From NCBI GenBank assembly GCA_905213155.1, contig CAJMHI010000063.1, positions 1 to 8,965 on the forward strand: DNA of 8,965 nucleotides. The letters run 5' to 3'. This stretch comes from an uncultured Acidaminococcus sp. (lineage in GTDB: Bacteria > Bacillota > Negativicutes > Acidaminococcales > Acidaminococcaceae). A program made the translations under genes and the position numbers. The notes beneath the pieces are model-generated. The model was given only the letters and a program-made list of their open reading frames with translations, had not been told where the DNA came from and ran no database searches. Position 1 is the stretch's first letter. Each line of letters opens with the position of its first letter. Shown here one piece after another: positions 1-6,136 of this stretch.

Positions 1-46
1 GTGCGAGAAAGTAATTATGGGCTAAATTTTGCTTGATTTTTCATAG
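1..46. other. Foreign or rearranged segment abutting truncated dctM
   Basis: The DctM reading frame is convincing back to about position 47 (LVSLAVST, then the start of the annotated CDS). Upstream of that, the same frame has stops at 44-46 (TAG) and 23-25 (TAA). The other two forward frames give short peptides without the hydrophobic N-terminal helix expected of DctM. I see no recognisable transposase, terminal repeat or intron domain V here. The segment may be the end of an insertion element, a deletion junction or an assembly edge; its identity is unknown. Confidence 0.45.
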
Positions 47-82
47 CTGGTCTCCCTTGCTGTCTCTACCATTTTTCCAACC

Positions 83-1276
83 TTGATGGGAGCAAGAGGG
101 GCAACTTCGATTGATGCTTTGATACGGGCTATTTTCGGTGGCGCAGACACTATTGCAATTCTGGCAGTTCCCCTTTTTATCCTTGCGGGAGTTTTAATGG
201 CGCGGGGAGGAATTTCCAAGAAACTATTTGATGTTTTTGCTTATTTTATTGGGAGAAGGACGGCGGGTATGCCCTGCGCAGCAGTTGCAACCTGTTTGTT
301 TTATGGTGCGATTTCTGGCTCGGGGCCTGCTACAGCAGCGGCAGTCGGCTCAATGACCATCCCTATTTTGGTCAGTTTGGGGTACGATAAAAACTTTGCT
401 GCGACGATGATTGCAACGGCTGGGAGCCTGGGTGTTATCATTCCCCCATCCATCCCGTTTGTTTTGTATGGGCTGGCTACAGGCGCCTCCGTAGGAAAAT
501 TGTTTATTGCAGGCATTATTCCTGGACTTCTGATTGGCGGTTGTCTGATGGGGTATTGCTGGTATTATTGCCATCGCTATGGTGAAGATAAAGAAAAAAT
601 CGCAAAAAATTACGAGGCACTGCGGCAACAAGGCTTTTGGAATCTATTTAAAGACAGCTTTTGGGCTTTGCTTTCTCCGCTGATTATTTTGGGCGGAATT
701 TACAGCGGGCTTACGACACCGACAGAAGCCGCCTGTGTCTCCGTATTTTACTCTCTTTTCTGCAGTATGTTCATTTATCATACGATTCAAGTTCATGAAA
801 TCTGGAAGCTGATTATTGAGTCCGTTCGTTCCTATGCGCCCCTGATCTTTATTCTGGCCATTGCTACTGCGTTTAGTCGAGTGCTTACGTTATTAAGGGC
901 TCCGCAGACGATTTCCAGGGTCCTGGCAGCGACATTCACGTCTGCGGATGTGTTCCTGTTGGCAGTCGTTGTCCTGTTCTTCCTGCTGGGTATGGTCATG
1001 GATACTGGGCCTGCAATTGTGATTATGGCCCCAATCCTGATGCCGACGCTGAAAGTATACCATATTGACCCGATTCATTTTGGAGTTATTCTTGTTGTCT
1101 GCCTGGCGATTGGGCTGGTAACGCCGCCTTTTGGTCTGAATTTGTTTGTTGTCTCGCCCTTGGTGGATACTCCTGTCATGACTCTTGGGAAAAAAGTCCT
1201 TCCCTTTATTTTCGTGTATTGTGTGGCTGTTCTGCTGATCACATTGATTCCGGCTTTAAGTTTATGTCTATTGTAA
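83..1276 (+). CDS. dctM: TRAP transporter large permease subunit (DctM), 5'-truncated
   Basis: This is the large membrane subunit of a tripartite ATP-independent periplasmic (TRAP) transporter, which couples carboxylate uptake to a sodium gradient in the inner membrane. Family motifs run in order: VPLFILAGVLM, the GSGPATAAAVGSMTIPIL segment, IIPPSIPFVLYGLATGASVG, PTEAACVSVFYSL, LGMVMDTGPAIVIMAPIL and IGLVTPPFGLNLFV, over about ten hydrophobic segments. The C-terminus is intact. The N-terminus is not: the family normally has about 45-50 residues before the FILAG segment, and homologous-looking sequence here stops at position 47, just after an in-frame TAG. The TTG at 83 and the ATG at 86 are only the first available starts and have no ribosome site. 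The small subunit DctQ would be expected further upstream and is not in the window. The solute receptor gene follows 13 bases downstream. The product is probably inactive if the break is real. Family certain; intactness doubtful. Confidence 0.88.
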   Translation: MMGARGATSIDALIRAIFGGADTIAILAVPLFILAGVLMARGGISKKLFDVFAYFIGRRTAGMPCAAVATCLFYGAISGSGPATAAAVGSMTIPILVSLGYDKNFAATMIATAGSLGVIIPPSIPFVLYGLATGASVGKLFIAGIIPGLLIGGCLMGYCWYYCHRYGEDKEKIAKNYEALRQQGFWNLFKDSFWALLSPLIILGGIYSGLTTPTEAACVSVFYSLFCSMFIYHTIQVHEIWKLIIESVRSYAPLIFILAIATAFSRVLTLLRAPQTISRVLAATFTSADVFLLAVVVLFFLLGMVMDTGPAIVIMAPILMPTLKVYHIDPIHFGVILVVCLAIGLVTPPFGLNLFVVSPLVDTPVMTLGKKVLPFIFVYCVAVLLITLIPALSLCLL

Positions 1277-1289
1277 GGAGGATGTGGAA

Positions 1290-2342
1290 ATGAAAAAGAA
1301 GCTGTTAGCCATCGGAATGGTGCTGTTGATGTTCCTCACTGCCGCCTGTGGTGGAAGTGATTCCAAACAGCAAGCAAGTTCTTCAGGTGGCGGAAAAGCG
1401 ATAGGGGACCAGAAATTTGACTATATCTTTGGTCACGGTGCTGCAGAAAACTCTATCGGTGACCTTTACTGCAAGAAGTTTAAAGAGCTGGTAGAAGCGA
1501 AATCCGGCGGCGCCATTACGGTGGAAGTGTATTCCGGGAATCAGCTGGGAACCTATGGGGAAATGATGCAAAGCTTAAAGAACGGGGATATCGGAGGCAT
1601 GATTTTCCAACCATCTCCTGCCGTTTCTTTTGTTCCTGAACTGGCAGTGCTGGATCTTCCGTATGCTTTCCTTGGCATGGATCAGGCTAAAATTGATAAG
1701 GTCCTGAATGATAGTAAATACGCAGAGATCCTGAAAAAATCCTTTGCAGATAAAGGATATAAGTATATGAGCATGGCGCAGGCTGCCAGCTTCCGGGAAA
1801 CGACCTCCAACCGGGAAATTCATAAAGCCGCAGATTTTCAAGGGTTAAAAATTCGTACGCTGGAAAATAACAACCATATTGCATTTTGGAAGGCTATCGG
1901 AGCCAACCCTACTCCCATTGCTTTCAGTGAATTATATCTTTCCCTGCAGCAGCATCTGGTTGACGCACAGGAAAACCCGTATGATACATCTCTGAATGCA
2001 GGATTCCCTGAAGTGCAAAAGTACTTGGTGGAAACCCACCATATCTTGTATCCGAATCTTTTCCTGGTTAATAAAGCCAAGTATGACAGTATGCCGGATA
2101 ATTACAAAAAAGTATTTGATGAAGCGGCCGCAGAAGCTAAAAAGTATGCAGAAGATACTATGAAAAAGAGCGCCGTGGAAGATCGTAAAAAAATGGTGGC
2201 AGCCGGTATGAAGGATATTGATTTGGATCCTTCTGTTCTGCAGCAATTGAAAGATAAGAGCTTTGATATCGTAACCAAACAAGTCCGTTCACAAGTGGGC
2301 GATGCCACAATGAATGCATTCTTGGACGCTTTAAAAAATTAA
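1290..2342 (+). CDS. dctP: TRAP transporter solute-binding lipoprotein (DctP family)
   Basis: This is the extracytoplasmic substrate receptor of the TRAP system, 350 residues and full length for the family. It begins with a lysine-rich, hydrophobic lipoprotein signal ending LTAAC, so Cys20 is the likely lipidated residue; a Gly/Ser-rich linker follows. The DctP core shows LGTYGEMMQSLKNGDIG, then SFRETTSNREIHKA, DFQGLKIRTLENN, and GANPTPIAFSELYLSLQQ followed by VDAQENP. Arg189 in KIR is in the position of the family's invariant carboxylate-binding arginine, and Arg169 lies in a second binding segment. This predicts a small organic acid ligand, but the exact one cannot be read off. The ATG at 1290 is chosen over an upstream in-frame GTG at 1284 because AGGAGG (1276-1281) sits 8 bases before it and overlaps the dctM stop. 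The gene is co-transcribed with dctM and followed by a strong terminator. Confidence 0.93.
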   Translation: MKKKLLAIGMVLLMFLTAACGGSDSKQQASSSGGGKAIGDQKFDYIFGHGAAENSIGDLYCKKFKELVEAKSGGAITVEVYSGNQLGTYGEMMQSLKNGDIGGMIFQPSPAVSFVPELAVLDLPYAFLGMDQAKIDKVLNDSKYAEILKKSFADKGYKYMSMAQAASFRETTSNREIHKAADFQGLKIRTLENNNHIAFWKAIGANPTPIAFSELYLSLQQHLVDAQENPYDTSLNAGFPEVQKYLVETHHILYPNLFLVNKAKYDSMPDNYKKVFDEAAAEAKKYAEDTMKKSAVEDRKKMVAAGMKDIDLDPSVLQQLKDKSFDIVTKQVRSQVGDATMNAFLDALKN

Positions 2343-2373
2343 ACCGACTAGCCATATAGATGGCTTTAAACAG

Positions 2374-2408
2374 AAGACAGTGGTGGATTTCCCATCACTG
2401 TCTTTTTT
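2374..2408 (+). terminator. Rho-independent terminator of the TRAP operon
   Basis: A 12-bp stem (2375-2386 with 2392-2403, one G-T wobble) has a 5-base loop and runs into T6 (2403-2408). It lies 32 bases after the dctP stop. A smaller AGCCAT/ATGGCT hairpin (2350-2365) precedes it and may be an mRNA 3'-end element. Together they separate the TRAP genes from the next operon. Confidence 0.88.
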
Positions 2409-2441
2409 GGATAGTATAGTTATCATCTGGTAAGAACAAAC

Positions 2442-2465
2442 CATAAAAAATATTCCTATATTATG
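2442..2465. repeat. Imperfect inverted repeat, possible auxiliary operator
   Basis: This 24-base region has perfect 5-bp ends (CATAA...TTATG) and a partly matching interior. The nonamer ATATTATGA (2458-2466) also occurs in the right half of the large palindrome downstream. The centres of the two sites are 50 bp apart. Two copies of ACCAATA/ACCAATC (2466-2472, 2473-2479) fill the gap up to the -35 box. The region is AT-rich, so chance similarity is a real possibility. Confidence 0.3.
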
Positions 2466-2479
2466 ACCAATAACCAATC

Positions 2480-2507
2480 TTGACACTATATATCATAATA
2501 TTATAAT
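2480..2507 (+). promoter_or_regulatory. Sigma-A-type promoter of the permease-rraA-gntR-amidase operon
   Basis: There is a perfect -35 TTGACA (2480-2485), a 16-bp spacer and a perfect -10 TATAAT (2502-2507). Transcription would start at about 2513-2515, leaving a leader of about 45 bases before the GTG at 2558. The -10 lies at the exact centre of the 36-bp palindrome, so a protein bound there would block RNA polymerase directly. Such a strong core promoter suggests control mainly by repression. Confidence 0.85.
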
Positions 2508-2521
2508 ATTATGATATATAG
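2486..2521. promoter_or_regulatory. 36-bp perfect palindrome, probable operator
   Basis: Every one of the 18 base pairs of the half-site (starting CTATATATCATAATATTA) is matched in the other half, with no spacer. The centre contains two 10-bp palindromes ATAATATTAT that overlap by two bases. The site starts on the base after TTGACA, covers the spacer, the -10 and the likely transcription start, and ends 9 bases before the first in-frame GTG. The likely ligand is the GntR/UTRA protein encoded third in the same operon; that link is inferred. A cruciform or an RNA hairpin role is less likely because transcription should start inside it. Confidence 0.8.
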
Positions 2522-2557
2522 AAACCGAGCGTGGTTTATGAATGGAGGGAAAGAAAC

Positions 2558-3808
2558 GTGACTTGGCAAATGTGGTTGGTCATTGGTCTGTTTTTCTGGG
2601 TCTTTTTTGCCCTGAACTGGAAAATTGCTGATCCGGTGATTGTGGGAATTTCCATTCCTACGATTTTAGCGGTTGTAGGTATTTTAAAACCTGCTACTGC
2701 ATTTTCGGATTTTTCCAACTCAACCTGTATGTTTTTTATGGCTATGTTCGTCATTGGACGTGCTATTATGAAGACAGGGTTGGCAGATCTGATTGGTAGC
2801 ACCATTATTAATTTGATCGGCAAGACGGAACGGCGACTGACTCTGAGCGTAGCCGTGGTTGCTTCGGGAATGAGTGCCTTTCTGAATGATACGGGAACTA
2901 CTGGCTGTCTAATGCCTATTGTGGGCGCTATGGCACAGAAAGCCCATGTGAAGCTGTCCCGCGTTTATATGACGTTGGCATTTTTTGCCTCCATGGGGGG
3001 TACAATTACTTTGGTGGGGACAACGCCGCATATTATTGCCAGTGGTCTTTTGGAAAAGGCAGGTTTTGCTGGATATGGATTCTTTGAATTTACCAAAGTA
3101 GGGCTGCCCATTACAATCATTGGCGGATTGTATATGTATTTTATTGGCAGCCGGAGCCTTCCCAGCGTAGAGACCAGCTATGATGATATTCCACCGGTTG
3201 CCAAAAAAGATAAAAAAGGTATGATAACAACCGCTTTGGTTTTCGTACTTTTAATTGTAGCGCTGGCTACGAAATTAATGCCGTTCCATCTGGCGGCTGT
3301 TATTGGTGCCATTCTGGTGATTGTGACCGGCTGCATCACGGTTAAAGACGCTTTGGATTCTTTCAGTATGCCTACCTTATTCCTGGTGGCAGGAGTATTC
3401 CCCTTGAGCGGCGCCATGGCCAAGACTGGCGTTACGCAATTGCTGATCGACCTCATTGGTCAATATGCGACATCGGTTAGCCCCTTTGTGGCGATCTTAT
3501 TGATTGTAGGGCTTACCGCATTTCTGACCCAATTTATGATGGGGACCTCGTTGTCTGCGATCATGCTTCCTTTAGGGATTGTCTATGCACAGTCTTTGGG
3601 CTTGGATCCCAGGGGTGTCGTAATGGGGATTGCCGTGGCGTCTTCTCTGGCGTTCTGTACCCCGTTTGGCACCGGTCCTAATCTTTTGGTCTGGAAGCCG
3701 GGCGGCTATGAAATCAAAGATTACTTTAGAGCGGGATTTCCCATGTTGGTGATCGCCTGGTTAATGACATCCGGTATTATCTATTATGCATATGAATTGA
3801 ATAAATAA
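2558..3808 (+). CDS. SLC13/DASS-like (ion transporter superfamily) permease
   Basis: A 416-residue inner-membrane carrier with about ten to eleven hydrophobic segments. It shows the two-fold internal repeat of the ion transporter superfamily: SAFLNDTGTTGCLMPI (106-121) is mirrored by TAFLTQFMMGTSLSAIMLPL (320-339), and MGGTITLVGTTPHII (146-160) by CTPFGTGPNLLVW (367-379). These hairpin-loop segments bind the substrate carboxylate and cations in characterised relatives. A charged cytoplasmic loop (about 205-222) separates the halves. It is shorter than CitT-type members and recalls the citrate/arsenite-type branch. The start is the GTG at 2558, because GGAGG (2544-2548) is 9 bases upstream; an in-frame GTG at 2531 would place that ribosome site inside the gene. 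It is first in the operon, so it probably imports the substrate of the downstream enzymes. A carboxylate or its amide is likely, but the substrate is not determined. Confidence 0.87.
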   Translation: MTWQMWLVIGLFFWVFFALNWKIADPVIVGISIPTILAVVGILKPATAFSDFSNSTCMFFMAMFVIGRAIMKTGLADLIGSTIINLIGKTERRLTLSVAVVASGMSAFLNDTGTTGCLMPIVGAMAQKAHVKLSRVYMTLAFFASMGGTITLVGTTPHIIASGLLEKAGFAGYGFFEFTKVGLPITIIGGLYMYFIGSRSLPSVETSYDDIPPVAKKDKKGMITTALVFVLLIVALATKLMPFHLAAVIGAILVIVTGCITVKDALDSFSMPTLFLVAGVFPLSGAMAKTGVTQLLIDLIGQYATSVSPFVAILLIVGLTAFLTQFMMGTSLSAIMLPLGIVYAQSLGLDPRGVVMGIAVASSLAFCTPFGTGPNLLVWKPGGYEIKDYFRAGFPMLVIAWLMTSGIIYYAYELNK

Positions 3809-3821
3809 GGAGGCAGTCAAG

Positions 3822-4475
3822 ATGTTTTTAATGAAAGAACGCGTACAAGGTGTAACTGATGAACTGCGTCAACTGTATGAGCAGGTGTGCCCATCTTCTA
3901 TTGGGCATATGACGGATTTTGGCTTTATTACGAGTCTTAAACCATTTCAGGAAAACTTTCACTTTGTCGGTAATGCGGTAACAGTACAGTTGCCGCACAT
4001 GGATTCCATTGCCATCCATAAAGCGATTGATGTAGTGCAGCCAGGAGACGTATTGTGTGTCAATACCTGCAACGAATATGACCGCGCTCCTTTAGGTGAA
4101 CTGGTTGGCTATTCTTATAAGAAAAAAGGTGTTGCAGGAATTATTATTGATGGCTGCATTACGGATGTAAACGCGCTGCGCGCTATGCACCTGAATATTT
4201 TCTGTCATGGTGTCAGTGCCTTAACGACACGCAGCCTTGGAATTGAGGGAATGATTAATGTCCCCATTGCAATTGATAACGTGGTCATTAAACCGGGCGA
4301 TTTAGTTGTAGCTGACGATGACGGAATCTTTGTGGTGGATCCGCAGTTTGCCAAAGAATATGGGGAAAGGGCCGTTGCTAAGCAAAATGGCGAACCTGCT
4401 ACGAAAAAGCGAATTGATGCAGGGGAAAGTCTGCCCCATATTAATGGGAATTACAAATACTTCGAAAAGGCATAA
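3822..4475 (+). CDS. RraA / HMG-aldolase family protein with altered active site
   Basis: 217 residues, slightly longer at the C-terminus than the compact RraA core. The fold includes 4-hydroxy-4-methyl-2-oxoglutarate aldolases, which also decarboxylate oxaloacetate, and the E. coli RNase E inhibitor RraA. Family landmarks are PSSIGHMTDFG near residue 25, QPGDVLCVN near 73-81, GELVGYSYKKKGVAGIIIDG (92-111) and NVVIKPGDLVVADDDGIFVV near 150-170. The enzymes have an acidic residue, 20 residues, then Arg-Asp. Here Glu93 and Asp115 keep the acidic and metal-binding positions, but Arg is replaced by Thr114 (CITDV). A changed substrate or a non-aldolase role is therefore possible. The start ATG follows AAGGAGG, which overlaps the permease stop, by 8 bases. 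The gap to the permease stop is 13 bases, so co-transcription is near certain. Older databases call such proteins 'demethylmenaquinone methyltransferase', a misnomer. Confidence 0.85.
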   Translation: MFLMKERVQGVTDELRQLYEQVCPSSIGHMTDFGFITSLKPFQENFHFVGNAVTVQLPHMDSIAIHKAIDVVQPGDVLCVNTCNEYDRAPLGELVGYSYKKKGVAGIIIDGCITDVNALRAMHLNIFCHGVSALTTRSLGIEGMINVPIAIDNVVIKPGDLVVADDDGIFVVDPQFAKEYGERAVAKQNGEPATKKRIDAGESLPHINGNYKYFEKA

Positions 4476-4526
4476 CCGTATCCCAGGCATTTAAACCAGT
4501 CTTTAGTGAGAATCAGGGGTATCGAA

Positions 4527-5243
4527 ATGAAAGAGCCCATATATGAGACGATTTACCAGGATTTATTAAAGAAAATTGAAGGGCATGTGTATGGAGAGGG
4601 AGCGAAGCTGCCGACAGAAAAGGAACTGTGCGCTGCTTTTGGGGCCAGTAAGGCGCCTGTTCGCCAGGCTTTGGAAAAACTTAGCATGGAAGGGTTCATT
4701 GATCGGCGGGCAGGTAAAGGAACCTTTGTTAAGGGTCTGAAAAAATGGCCCCATGTGGAACTAAGTGGCTTTGGGCAGGAATTTTCCCAAAAAGCAGCGT
4801 ACTTAACTTGTCATACGTTATCTGTGCAGGAGAAGCATTGTTCTACAGGATTGGCAAATCTGCTGGAGGTTCCTGCTGGGACGGAAATGGTAAGCGTCAG
4901 GCGGCTGCGTTTCTACAAAGAGCGTCCGATCTATTATCTGCAGCATTATGTTATCGGTGTTGCTGCGGAGTTTATCCGCAGCAAGGAAAACTTTTCTTCG
5001 ATGCTGGCTCTCTACGATGAGCTCCATATCCCGATTCAACGGACAAAGGATGAGATCCAAGCCGTAGGAGCTCCACCGGAGATTGCCGCTTTGCTGCAGG
5101 TCCCACACGGAACCCCTTTAATGCTGGTAAACCGTCGGACCTACCGGGACGATGGAAGTCTTCTAGAATATGTGCCTTTCTATATTCTTACCGAGAATTG
5201 GAAATATCGGGCAGAATATGATAACCGATTGATGTATGAATGA
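4527..5243 (+). CDS. GntR-family (HutC/UTRA) transcriptional regulator
   Basis: A 238-residue DNA-binding regulator. Residues about 4-67 form a GntR winged helix-turn-helix: PIYETIYQDLLKKIEG, LPTEKELCAAFGASKAPVRQ, EGFIDRRAGKGTFV. Residues about 85-235 form a UTRA effector domain, with VPAGTEMVSVRRLRF, RPIYYLQHYVI and a C-terminal repeat of the same fold (VPHGTPLMLVNRRTY), so it should sense a small metabolite. HutC-type proteins usually repress an adjacent catabolic operon until the inducer binds. The 36-bp palindrome over the operon promoter is the obvious target, which would make the regulator autoregulatory. The start at ATG 4527 is preferred because AGGGG (4515-4519) is 7 bases upstream; an in-frame GTG at 4506 lacks a ribosome site. 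It lies 51 bases after the RraA-like gene and overlaps or nearly abuts the amidase gene, so it is part of the same transcript. Confidence 0.92.
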   Translation: MKEPIYETIYQDLLKKIEGHVYGEGAKLPTEKELCAAFGASKAPVRQALEKLSMEGFIDRRAGKGTFVKGLKKWPHVELSGFGQEFSQKAAYLTCHTLSVQEKHCSTGLANLLEVPAGTEMVSVRRLRFYKERPIYYLQHYVIGVAAEFIRSKENFSSMLALYDELHIPIQRTKDEIQAVGAPPEIAALLQVPHGTPLMLVNRRTYRDDGSLLEYVPFYILTENWKYRAEYDNRLMYE

Positions 5244-5259
5244 AAGGAAAACCACAAAC

Positions 5260-6081
5260 ATGACAAAAAGAAAAAGTGTTTTTGTACTGGCGCAGATGCC
5301 GGAAGAGGGGGACCCGGCTAAGAATTTGACCAATGCCCAGGAAGCAGTTGCCCGGGCAATGCAGGCCTACCACCCGGACCTCATGGTATTCCCAGAGGGA
5401 TTTATGAGCCATTTTCCGGCAGGAACGGAGCGGAAGACTATGCTGGGTACCGCACAGTTTTTGGATGGCCCGTTTGTAACGGGGATGCGGCAGCTGGCCA
5501 AAGAAAACAAGCTATGGATAATCTTCGGAATGAATGAAAAGGTGGAAGACCCGGAGGATGACCGCAACTATAATACAACGGTTGTATTGGATAGCAACGG
5601 GGCGATTGTCTCCACCTACCGGAAAACCCATATGTATGACGCCTTTGGGGCCAAGGAATCGGCCAACAAAAAGCCCGGGGATCATCTGTTTGAGCCCATT
5701 GATACGCCTTTTGGGCGGCTCGGCCTTTTTGTCTGCTATGAAGTGCGCTTCCCGGAAGTGGCCCGGTATGAACGGAAGCACGGGGCGGATATTATCGTCA
5801 TGCCCACAGCCTGGGTAAAAGGGGACATGAAGAGCCGTCAGTTCCATACGCTGATTAACGCACGGGCGGTGGAAAATACGGTGTACCTGTGTGCCTGCGA
5901 CTTGTGCAAGAGCAACAACCTGGGAGAGAGCGTAGTGGTGGATCCTATGGGTGTTCCTGTGGTGGCTGCTGGGGAAGAACCGACACTGCTTGCCGCAGAA
6001 ATTGACCTGGACCGGATTGCTGCTGTTCGTCGCAAGCTCCCCTCCTACGAGGATCGCCGGCCGGAGCTCTATTCGCTATAA
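5260..6081 (+). CDS. Carbon-nitrogen hydrolase (nitrilase superfamily amidase)
   Basis: A 273-residue cytoplasmic amidase of the nitrilase superfamily. The catalytic triad is visible: Glu46 in VFPEGF, Lys122 in YRKTHMYDAF and Cys159 in VCYEVRFPE. The length and the CYEVRFPE context resemble the omega-amidase/Nit branch (CYDxRFPE), which hydrolyses 2-oxoglutaramate-like amides or deaminated glutathione. True nitrilases differ in this motif. N-carbamoyl hydrolase activity remains an alternative. It would release ammonia and a carboxylate from the operon's substrate. The ATG at 5260 is preferred, with AAAGGA (5243-5248) 11 bases upstream. The ATG at 5236 would overlap the regulator gene by 8 bases, has no ribosome site and adds eight polar residues before the first beta strand; it cannot be excluded. 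It is the last gene of the operon, and its stop codon lies inside the terminator stem. Confidence 0.9.
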   Translation: MTKRKSVFVLAQMPEEGDPAKNLTNAQEAVARAMQAYHPDLMVFPEGFMSHFPAGTERKTMLGTAQFLDGPFVTGMRQLAKENKLWIIFGMNEKVEDPEDDRNYNTTVVLDSNGAIVSTYRKTHMYDAFGAKESANKKPGDHLFEPIDTPFGRLGLFVCYEVRFPEVARYERKHGADIIVMPTAWVKGDMKSRQFHTLINARAVENTVYLCACDLCKSNNLGESVVVDPMGVPVVAAGEEPTLLAAEIDLDRIAAVRRKLPSYEDRRPELYSL

Positions 6082-6132
6082 CGTAAAAATGCACGGAAGG
6101 AGTACATACTCTTTCCGTGCATTTTTACGTTA
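6079..6132. terminator. Bidirectional terminator between convergent genes
   Basis: A 25-bp stem (6079-6103 with 6108-6132, one G-T pair, ACAT loop) includes a perfect 20-bp outer arm. The A-rich tract in one arm and T-rich tract in the other (AAAAAT/ATTTTT) give a U-run in either direction. It begins with the amidase stop codon TAA and ends four bases before the stop of the convergent peptidase gene, so it probably terminates both. Confidence 0.88.
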
Positions 6133-6136
6133 CTTG

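Noticed and set aside
1..5. GTGCG at the first base, like a group II intron 5' end
   Set aside because: The following bases do not match intron domain I, and a truncated gene resumes only 46 bases later.
2531..2557. Upstream GTG start for the first permease
   Set aside because: It would place the good GGAGG ribosome site inside the coding region; GTG 2558 has correct spacing.
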